Assembly (NCBI RefSeq): GCF_028583425.1
Contig: NC_072799.1
Location: 84,368,217 to 84,432,216 of the forward strand
DNA length: 64,000 nucleotides
Reading direction: 5' to 3'
Source of the DNA: Eublepharis macularius
Lineage: Eukaryota > Chordata > Lepidosauria > Squamata > Eublepharidae
The first letter of the stretch is position 1, and each line of letters opens with the position of its first letter. The notes under the pieces are model-generated. The model was given only the letters and a program-made list of their open reading frames with translations. It made no database searches and was not told the origin of the DNA. The position numbers and the translations under genes are program-made. Of the stretch, positions 55,873 to 64,000 are shown piece by piece.

Positions 55873-56202
55873 GTCCAAGGTGTGGCCTTTTTCACGCTTG
55901 GGGAGTCTGTTGAGTCGGCAGGCACCCTTGCCCTTAGCTCTAGATGGCTTGGTTTTGCTGCCGTTGTGATTGGCACAGGGAATAAGGGGAATAAGGATGT
56001 GGCTCCCACTTTTATGCCCTGCTAGCTAGTTAGGTAAGGTGTGAGTGCTATTTCCTTCCATTCTGAAATTCAAGGTGCCGTTTGTGGGTACTAGGAAGTG
56101 CCCCATCTGGGCAGTGACCAAGATCTGCTTATCTTCAGCAAGTTTGCTACCTCATGTGCCATTGAACCATACCCCTGGGTCTGGCTTGTGTCCTGGAGAT
56201 AT

Positions 56203-56242
56203 GTCTGTCTGTCTCTCTGTCTGTCTGTCTGTCTGTCTGTCA
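56203..56242. repeat. (TCTG)n microsatellite
   Basis: About nine units, one of them varied. A similar array is at 62089-62122. Confidence 0.95.
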
Positions 56243-56285
56243 CTAGATGCAGAACAGCTGTAAAGCAAACCAAACTCAATCTTCT

Positions 56286-56545
56286 CAATAACAACAACAA
56301 CATTCGGTTTATTTAATGCCCTTCAGGATGACTTAACACCCACTCAGAGTGGTTTAAAAAGTATGTCGTTATTATTATCCCTGCAACAAACACCCTGTGA
56401 GGTGGATGGGGCTGAGAGAGCTCCTAGAAGCTGTGATTCATCCAAAGTCACCCAGCTGGCTTCAAGCGGAGGAGTGGGGAATCAAACCTGGTTCTCCAGA
56501 TTAGAGTCCCGTGCTCTCTTAACCACCACAACAAACTGGCCAGAT
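56286..56545 (-). mobile_element. tRNA-derived SINE
   Basis: Minus-strand copy of the SINE at 40789-41030, from the GTTGTTGTTATT tail at left to GGCCAGTTTGTTGTGGTGG at right. Confidence 0.85.
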
Positions 56546-57059
56546 GGGTGCATGTATTTTTCTCTCAACCAGGAGAGGATTGTTAAACAATAAACAGCCA
56601 GGGTAGCACATGGTCTCGTCCTCGCCTCCCCCAGTTCCAAGGAATTCCAAAATACTTGGATTGGCAGGTGCTCTCTTCCCACTCTCTGTGGCTGCAGTGG
56701 AACTGGCATAACATTATTTTCCAGCTAGGGGAGGAGGTGGACCAAAGACTGGTACACTCCCAGTCTTGCCCATTCCTGACCCTTTTGCCAGCAGTGCACA
56801 AGCATCAGGTTTACACTGTCTTGGCACTGGGAGCACATTACAGTGGCTTATCTCCAGGTACCCGAAAAACCGACTGCTCCCATACTATCCAGCCTACTGG
56901 TTAAGATGTGCATTTCAAGCCCTGCTCTCTGAACCCCCATCTGCAGAGGTGAGGCAAGCGGCAACTAGAAATTAGGATTTCTTCTAGTTTTGTGATACCT
57001 TTACTTAGTTACTTAGTCAGAAGTGTTTAACCCCAAACATGCATTAATTAGTCTTCACA

Positions 57060-58025
57060 AAATCACAGAGTTGGAAGGGGACATACAGACCTAGTTCAAA
57101 CCCCTGTCTGATGCAGGACAAGCCTAAAGCATCCCTGACAAATATTCATCCGGCCTCTTCTTGAAAACTGCCAAGGGGAGCTCACCACCTCCCTAGGCAG
57201 CTGATTCCACCCTTGAAGTACTCTGACCGTGAAGAAGTTTTTCCTAATATCCAGTCGGTACCTTTCTGCATGTAATATAAGCCCGTTGCTTTGAGTCCTA
57301 TCCTCTGCTGACAATTGGAATAGCTCCTTGCCCTCCTCCAAATGACAGCCTTTCAAATATTTAAAGAGAGCAATCATGTCCCCCCTCAACCTCCTCTTCT
57401 CCAAACTAAACATTCCCAAGGCCCTCAGCCTTTCCTCGTAGGGCTCAGTCTCCAGACCCCTGATCATTCTTGTCACTCTCCTCTGCACCCTCTCAATTTT
57501 GGCCACATCCTTTTTGAAGTGAGGCCTCCAGAACTGCACACAATACTCCAGGTGCGGCCTGACCAGGGCAGTATAGAGAGGGGCTATGACTTCCTGTGAT
57601 TTCGATGCAATGCCCCTTTTGATACAACCCAAGACTGAGTTTGCCTTTTTTGCCACCGCATCACACTGGCTACTCATATTTAGTTTACAGTCCACTCTTA
57701 CTCCAAGATCTCTTTCGCATACACTACTATCCAGAAGTGTATCCCCCATCCTGGATTTGTGCTTCACATTTATGTGGCCCAGATGTAATGCTGTGCACTT
57801 ATCTATGTTGAATTGCATCCTGTTCACAACCACCCACTTCTCCAGAGTATTCAGGTCTTGTTGAACTTTTTGAGTGTTTGCCACTCCTCCCAATTTGGTA
57901 TCATCAGCAAATTCAATGAGTAGCCTGTTTGCCTCTTCATCCAGATCATTGATAAAAATACTGAAAAGTACCTGGCCCCAAACTGAGCCCTGTGGCACCC
58001 CACTGGACACCTCCCTCCAATCTGA
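57060..58025 (-). pseudogene. CR1 LINE, 5'-truncated, ORF2 C-terminal fragment
   Basis: The minus frame 58010-57096 reads [35 protein letters not shown] and CKLNMSSQCDAVAKKANSVLGC, close to 22866-23975. The end shifts frame near 57170 (FSRRGRMNICQ in place of FKKRLDEYLS). The 3' tail is at 57053-57130. More diverged than the two plus-strand copies. Confidence 0.88.
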
Positions 58026-59628
58026 TGAAATAATGTTATCTTAACTGGGAACATTCAGAGCCAGGCTGCTAAAAAATGTCAGTATTGATTTTAAGAGTGT
58101 GTGAGTTTAAACGTTTGGTATGGTACAGATTAAAAATGGAGGTGAAAGAATGGGATGAGTGAGTGAGATGATTGGTTGATGACTGAGAGTGTGGGCGGAG
58201 TGAACTGCTGTTTTTGGTTACTGAGTGGAGAGAAAAGATTCAGTCTGCTTTTCTGGTATAGACAGGCAAGCTGTGTGCAGCCTGAGAGCGCCATTCCTAC
58301 ATCTCACTCCTATCCTCAGTGCCACATAGTCCTCTGAAGGAGCCTCAGGCTTGGGCACATTATTAAAGGGGAAATTTAAATTAACTATTTTGGAATATGC
58401 TGGTGACAGCAATCTACCCAGAGCGTGTAATAAGAGGGTTAAAGGAAAAATCTTACTGGAAAAAAAGGAAGATGTAATAAAGTCCAATAAAAATCATTCT
58501 TATGCATATGTTCTTCCAGACTGTTATGAAACAGGATCAATTTTTATATTAAAAATGTTTAAACATGAAACAAGATCAGTGTGTGAAACAGCAGAGTGTT
58601 TTACACACCAAATCAAACTATTACATGTGAAAAATAAAGATTAATAATTTCATGTCAACAATGCCCCCCTGTACAAATTTTGGCAAGGGCATTCTGGTAG
58701 TTTCTCTGCCGTACAAACCAAAGGATTCTGCCACTCTTCCAAGGAGCAGAATCAATTGAGAGTAACAACATGTCCAGCTTGTTCAAACATAAAATGTTAA
58801 GAACTACAAATCTGCACTTATGGGACAGCGTAGAACAGTAACAAAATGAAATATAATTGAGGCAGATCAATAAGATTCCCTAACAATTTGAACTTGGTTT
58901 TCTGCTTTTTAATATCACTGTTGATTCATTTTCCTTCTCTGCTTTCTATAGCTACTCATTTGAACAGAAGAAGAAATTTGTTGTTTCATTCTCACAGAGT
59001 ACATAGAGTAACAAAGGTGGATTAAGAAGTAATTTTCACTTGTCAACTGTCTACAATCTAATTGGATTTAGAACAGAAGGGACAGTTAAAATCCACATTA
59101 GCCAAGTGATTCCTTGCAATTCCATAGCCACTGTAGTCATGAAAGACTGGATTTGGGTATAAAGGGTGTTAATCGTCAAATATTATCTTTTCAAAACATT
59201 AAAGTTCTGCTTGTATAATTACTGCAGCGACATGGATATGACTTAAACTAGTGAAGCAGAGACCACAATTGACTAATCAGTGGGCAGGAAAGGAGACGAG
59301 GGTCCCTTCCCTACCCAAATTTCAAATTCAGTTCTTTATTTTTTTAATGGAGACTAACAAAGCAACCTTAAGGCTAGTCTGTAAACTGCTTTGGACAGCA
59401 ACTAAACCCCATGGCAGTATGATACAGAGAAACTCTTGGCACGTTTTTTATTTTGAATATTTCTATACTGCCTGTGACAGAGCAGCCCCGTTGACCCATG
59501 TGCACCATCCCTCCTTCCCCTCTGGGGTGCCTAGGGACAACCAGTGACAGTCCAAGTCCCTGTCTGGCACAGCAAGGGGGCTTTCGCTCCTTCTCTCTTG
59601 CACCCGCCACCACTACTTGGCCTTTGAG

Positions 59629-60041
59629 TAGGGATCTGGTTTCCCCAGTGGGGGCAGAAGATCCCCCACTCTCACCTTTCCCTTCCCCACCAATTACCTA
59701 GCTGGCAGGGAGACAGGTGGGGAATGGGATTCCTGGGTGTGCTTCCGGGACTGGAGTGACCATGTCACTGATGTCATCATGCCACTCTACAAGTGCTCCC
59801 ATACTTTACAGTGTGCCAATTTGGGCCCCAAACAGAACAAATTAAGTCTGTTTGGAGCCCAACTTGGTCCACTGGGAAGCGTGTGCGCACTTCCCCGCAT
59901 TGCTCGATTAAATCACTTCCAAGAAATGATGTCATTGTGTCAGTGTGGGACTGCTCATGCTCTGAGCATCCTGGGAATGCTAAGAAGGTAAGCACTGGTT
60001 CCCTCCTCCCACCAGGAGGGTAAGGGGACCTGGCAATTCTA
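59629..60041. mobile_element. hAT-like MITE, TAGGGTTGCC family
   Basis: TAGGGATCTGGTTTCCCC.. to ..GGACCTGGCAATTCTA, flanks CCTTTGAG (59621-59628) and CCTTGGAG (60042-60049), 7 of 8 alike. Interior TTTACAGTGTGCCAATTTGGGCCCC as in 55325-55872. Confidence 0.72.
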
Positions 60042-60452
60042 CCTTGGAGAAAATTGCCTATGGAGAGGGCCAAGACTTCCCACTCCCCGGGCAGGCTTGC
60101 CCCTCTGATCCCTGCCTTACGCCCAGTCTCATGCCACCCAGCACCTGGCTATTGCAGGGACTGTCTACTGCACTTGTGCACCACTGGGTGTGTGTGTGTG
60201 TGTCAGTGAATTGCCAACAGACCATCCTGTTTCCATGGCAGCTGTTTTAGGTAGCGTGGTTGAGCAGTGGAAGTCTATGTGGTATAGAGAAACACTAACA
60301 GTATTTAAGACTTTAAAAGTATTTATTAAAGAAAAGGGAGAAAAAAAATGCTTTCACACTTTTAAGCATAGCACCAAGCAAGCGAGGGAACTCGGAAAGA
60401 ATCGGGCAAAAACACGAGTCCTCTGTCCCTCCTGCTGTGCATGCTTAACTCA

Positions 60453-60570
60453 GGGCCAAGCTACACGTGACGAATGACACTTGAACAGCAAGTGGATTGA
60501 GTGGAGGGCAAGTCAACAGGGAGAAATACACTTGCTGTTCAAGTGTCATTCGTCACGTGTAGCTTGGCCC
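60453..60570. mobile_element. 118-bp palindromic MITE (GGGCCAAGCTACAC ends)
   Basis: Same length and ends as 24038-24155, GGGCCAAGCTACACGTGACG to CGTCACGTGTAGCTTGGCCC. Confidence 0.9.
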
Positions 60571-60757
60571 TTAGACCTTCTGTCTGGGCAGGCTCTCGGT
60601 CTTCGAATGTTCACGTTGATTGGGATGTCCTCATGATTTAGGCCTCCAGCCTTCCCATGGCCAAAGGCTGCTGCCTGCAAGGAGCCAGATCTCAGTCCCT
60701 TCAGCTCCCAGCTCAAATCAGCCAAAGAGAGCCTCCTTCCTGTGCCAGGAAGTCATG

Positions 60758-60920
60758 GGGCCAAGCTACAAGTGACGAATGACACTTCAATGGCAAGTGA
60801 ACAGACTCATGTGTATTCCTCCCTGTTCACTTGCGCTTCACTTGCACTCCGCAAGGGAGGAATACACATGAGTCTGTTCACTTGCTGTTCAAGTGTCATT
60901 TGTCACTTGTAGCTTGGCTC
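60758..60920. mobile_element. 163-bp palindromic MITE, longer subfamily
   Basis: GGGCCAAGCTACAAGTGACG to GTCACTTGTAGCTTGGCTC, arms with CTCATGTGTATTCCTCCC / GGGAGGAATACACATGAG. Confidence 0.86.
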
Positions 60921-61249
60921 TTATTCTCTCCCTTTGCCCACATCCCGGTTAGGTCAAAGGTGCAAATCAGAGAGGCTTTCCCTGGAGGTTCCAGGAAGCA
61001 ACCTATCTGGCATTTTAGTCCTCCAAGTCTCTGCCCCCCCCCACACTCACACCCCTGGGAGGGTAAGCTTTTTACAGGAAGTCTTCTGACTCTATTTGCA
61101 TAACTAAAGTTCAAGGCTACACGTGGCTTAGAGGCATCTTGCTTTCCTTCCGGCCTCCTACTTGCTCTTAGCTAAGAGACACCTCTTGAAAGCGGGGGTG
61201 AGGGTTTTGACATACTCCAAATGTACAAATAAAAAGCATTTCTCCCCAC

Positions 61250-61545
61250 TGCTTCTTCAGAATTCTGCTCAAGGGGGATTACAATTATAATGTAAAACAA
61301 CAAGCCTTGAAAAACTGCACTAAAAATGCCCATAAAGCAGACATCAGACCAGAAGCAGACAATTAAAAAGTCAGTAAGAGAAACCCCTAATTAAAAGCCT
61401 GGATGAAAGGATGTCTTTTAGTCTCACACCTAAAAGAAAGACAAGTAGGCGGCACCGGACAAGTCTCAAGGGGGAGGGTATTCCAAAGGCAAGCAAATGT
61501 CTTGTCTCTCATGTTGGAAGAAACAGATAACTCAGCATGCCTTGG
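61250..61545 (-). mobile_element. L2-like 3' region fragment
   Basis: GGGATTACAATTATAATG.., GATGTCTTTTAGTCTCACACC and GGGGGAGGGTATTCCAAAGG match in style the antisense 3' region at 53000-53400 (CAGGCAGGCCATTTCAAAAGG). No protein visible. Confidence 0.45.
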
Positions 61546-61664
61546 ACACTGGGGGAGCTGCATGTCTCTCTGTATGTATGTGTAACTCTAGCCAAGTAAA
61601 CTGCTACTCTTTTGTCTAAGGTGAGATCACCTCCTGACTCCTCCTCTGTCTCTGGGCCTCTAGG

Positions 61665-62076
61665 TGTCAGACTATGGAATCCCGGTTATCTAGAGTTCGT
61701 CTCCCCCTTCTGCAAGAAGCACAAGTTTCTTGATTTCAAAAGGTTTATTGAAAGACTAAGCGTCCATATTTCAAGGCCTAAAGAAGACTTGACTGAACCA
61801 AGGCATTGTTGAGAATGAGATACAAAACGAAACCAGCAATACATCAAACCCCTCGTTCCCAGCCTCCCCCCATAGTTTTGTACGCTGGGAACGTGGATGT
61901 GGGAAGGCCCGGGCTGCCAAGGTCTTTGGCTGCAGAGACAGATAAGAAGTATTTTCTCCCACGGAAAACGTGGTCAAAACAACATCTGGACCTGAAGGGA
62001 GAGAGAGCTCAACAACTACAATTTAAACATGGCGTAACTCTGGTTAAGAACATGAGCCTCAAAAGAGATCCTGACA
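61665..62076 (-). mobile_element. Solo LTR, 412 bp
   Basis: TGTCAGACTATGG..GATCCTGACA with an exact 5-bp duplication CTAGG at 61660-61664 and 62077-62081. TTCAATAAACC is read on the minus strand near 61745, which suggests minus orientation. Confidence 0.85.
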
Positions 62077-62084
62077 CTAGGGAG

Positions 62085-62089
62085 ATCTC

Positions 62090-62128
<39 letters not shown>

Positions 62129-62142
62129 TTCTCTCTCTCTTG
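62085..62142. repeat. (TCTG)n(TC)n microsatellite
   Basis: About eight TCTG units then TC-rich sequence, directly after the solo LTR. Confidence 0.93.
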
Positions 62143-62347
62143 CTTCATGGTCTTCCAGGGGGAAGATGTGATCCTCTGTGCTCCACCATGAAGGCCTTAT
62201 CCACAGAGCCTCACCTTTCGGCCTTGCTGCCTATTTCAGGCCATGGTTTAGTCATAGGGAAAGTGACTTTTTAGATTAGGATAGTTCTCTCTTCTCCAAG
62301 ATACTGCTATGGATGGAATATACCTCAATAAAACTGTTTTATCTTTC

Positions 62348-63317
62348 TAGAGAGACTGGTAGGCCAGTCAGTCTAACTTCTGTTGTTGGGAAGATATTAG
62401 AGCAGATTTTAAAGGGATTGATATGTAAGCATCTGAAGGACCACTTAGTGATCCAGGGAAGTCAACATGGTTTTGTCCCCAACAGATCTTGTCAGACCAA
62501 CCTGGTTTCCTTCTTTGATCGAGTGACCAGCTTACTGGATCGGGGGAACTCTGTTGGTGAGATTTACCTGGATTTCAGTAAAGCTTTTGATAAGGTTCCC
62601 CATGACATTCTAATGGGTAAACTGGAAGGCTGAGGACTGGACTATAGGACAGTTCGGTGGGAAGGGAACTGGTTAGAGGACCGCACCCAAAGAGTGGTGT
62701 TCAATGGTGTTTCATCAGATTGGAGGGAGGTGTCCAGTGGGGTGCCACAGGACTCGGTTTTGGGCCCGGTACTTTTCAATATTGTTATCAACGATCTGGA
62801 TGAAGGAGTAAAGGGGCTATTCATTAAATTTGCTGATGATACCAGATTGGGAGGAGTGGCAAACACCTAAGAAGATAGAGTTCAAATTGAACTTGAATAC
62901 TCTGGAGAAGTGAGTGGTTGTGAACAGGATGCAATTCAACATAGATAAGTGCACACTATTACATCTGGGCCACAAAAATGTGAAGCACAAATCCAGGATG
63001 GGGGATACACTTCTGGATAGTAGTGTATGCGAAAGAGATCTTGGGTAAAAGTGAACTGTAAACGAAATATGAGCAGTCAGTGTGATGCGGTGGCAAAAAA
63101 GGCAAACTCAGTCTTGGGCTGTATCAAAAGGGCCATTGCATCGAAATCACAGGAGGTCATAGCCCCTCTCTATACTGGCTTGGTCAGGCCACACCTGGAG
63201 TACTGTGTGCAGTTCTGGAGGGCTAACTTCAAAAAGGATGTGGACAAAATCGAGAGGGTACAGAAGAGAGCAACAAGGATGATTGTGGTGTGGATACTGA
63301 GTGCTACAAGGAAAGGC
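62348..63317 (+). pseudogene. CR1 LINE fragment, frameshifted, cut by an L1-like 5' end
   Basis: GRPVSLTSVVGKILEQILKG, GSQHGFVPNRSCQTNLVSFFD and [19 protein letters not shown] (to 62633), then a stop. It continues out of frame through a GVPQD-like block and [13 protein letters not shown], and ends with CKRNMSSQCDAVAKKANSVLGC..RPHLEYCVQFWR (63027-63290). Homology stops at AAAGGCTGA, about 63317. More mutated than the other copies. Confidence 0.85.
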
Positions 63318-64000
63318 TGATGGCCGTCTTCCGGTTTGGGATTCATGGAGGTCTGACGCAGCTCCATTTGCGGAGCTGACCGGACTGTCGTTTTAAGTGG
63401 CCGGCGGGGGAAAAATAGCCCGCGGCCGACTGCTCTCAGGCGGAGAGCAGGCAAAGAATGCTCAAGACCCTAGGGTGTGCTAGATCTCGGACGAGGGGGG
63501 GGCTCTGCACAACGGGTCCCCCCCCCGATCCTTGAGGTCCCACCCTGCGACAGGTCGGCTACAATCTCTGTGGCAGTTCTGGGGCCAATTCGGCTGGCAT
63601 AAGACCTACATACCCAAGCTTCGATTGGGGGAAGAAACGGAGAGGAGAAGCTAAAATCGAAACAGCGATTACAACCCGAGAAAAGTGAATGAGAAGGTAA
63701 AGATCACTATCTTCTGTTACGGGACAGATTGATTAAAGCAGAGAGGAATAAAAGTAGATTTTCAAACTGCAACAGGCTAACGATAAAGAGGGGAAGACTT
63801 GGCAAGAGTTGTATTTGAAAAGAGACTCAGTTTAAAGAAGTTATTAAAGGAATTGGACTATTGTTTTGAATACTTGCGGTTATGGAGCTGTGAGAAAAAG
63901 ACACCATCGCGAGACCTACTGTGGGAAGTTGGGAGACAGGAAGTGCGTAACAACAATAGAGTTGCTGGAGAGAAGCGGCCCTTGCTGGAGGGCAGGAAGA
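63318..64000 (+). mobile_element. Probable L1 LINE 5' UTR, running off the window
   Basis: Sequence changes abruptly from CR1 to TGGCCGTCTTCCGG.., a GC-rich leader with CCGGCGGGGG, CGGCCGACTG and later purine-rich AGAGGAAT..AAAG stretches. A GATGGCCG start and a GC-rich then A/G-rich untranslated leader are typical of vertebrate L1 5' UTRs. No ORF1 starts before the window ends. Family assignment is inference. Confidence 0.5.

Larger units (their letters stand above)
52975..56040 (-). pseudogene. L2 LINE, decayed, most of ORF2 traceable
   Basis: Read from about 56040 down to 52975. It includes the end of the endonuclease (WRFSPDPWTDHYLVNSRVDM, near 55230), the linker (FADKIARIYSDLDAT, 54690), the reverse transcriptase with LACGVPQ-like CGVSQDAILSPMLFNLYVKPL and GIRCHQYADDTQFYISL (53844-54170), then a C-terminal and 3' region to about 52980. 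Several frameshifts and stops separate these. Two younger elements interrupt it: a hAT-like MITE (55325-55872) and a Penelope terminal repeat (53552-53685). Confidence 0.8.

Overview
This window looks like intronic DNA of a squamate reptile, most likely a lizard. The only host coding sequence I can support is one exon at 47736-47930 (+). It encodes 65 residues that match the start of the main isoform body of zeta-sarcoglycan (SGCZ): the N-terminal cytoplasmic tail plus the single signal-anchor membrane helix. The exon has a good acceptor (polypyrimidine tract ending in AACAG) and donor (GTAAGT), and is in phase 0 on both sides. On this reading 1-47735 is the 3' part of a very large first intron and 47931-64000 the 5' part of the next one, in keeping with SGCZ being a giant gene in other vertebrates. 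The organism call rests on the mixture of repeats: CR1 LINEs with (ATTCTATG)n tails, L2 LINEs, another non-LTR family, Ty3/gypsy LTRs, Penelope-like elements, tRNA-derived SINEs and many hAT-like and foldback elements. Such a mix is common in lizards and unlike birds or mammals.

Layout. 1-4000: unclassified repeats, a GA/TA microsatellite and a 0.7-kb foldback element. 4130-6545: a Penelope-type foldback element with exact 14-bp target duplications, a CR1 copy and a SINE. 6546-12560: mostly unique sequence with several palindromic elements, a hAT-like element (10391-11107) and a second SINE family. 12721-16064: a non-LTR element on the minus strand, interrupted by a younger plus-strand copy of its own family (11-bp target duplication) and by a solo LTR (5-bp duplication). 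16160-22100: an L2 fragment, foldback elements and a GC-rich hAT-like element. 22842-25510: a CR1 copy with an uninterrupted 369-codon reading frame, a MITE in its tail, a perfect CTCF-type motif and a ~50-bp-period minisatellite. 26400-30087: nested foldbacks, L2 and CR1 ends. 30088-33080: a decayed Ty3/gypsy element (LTR, tandem array, broken integrase). 34320-36955: an older element holding a 1.2-kb Penelope-like element with a GIY-YIG endonuclease ORF and inverted terminal repeats. 37389-46690: foldback and hAT-like elements and a SINE. 46431-48586: the SGCZ exon between two copies of one foldback family. 49430-58030: L2 and CR1 remains, a long TTTC array and a decayed 3-kb L2 with two younger insertions. 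59600-64000: MITEs, a solo LTR, a CR1 fragment and, from about 63318, what looks like the 5' UTR of an L1 leaving the window.

The most interesting signal is a set of Penelope-type foldback elements. Their terminal repeats carry hammerhead-ribozyme-like cores (CTGANGA, 6-bp stem II, GAAA). Five copies of one family occur at three loci, and more diverged relatives at about seven others. Both families have one extra nucleotide between the core GA and stem II, and in one family stem III could form only between two RNA molecules. Exact or near-exact 10-15-bp target duplications show that short elements without any ORF were mobilised as units. No tRNA, rRNA, microRNA or CRISPR locus was recognised.
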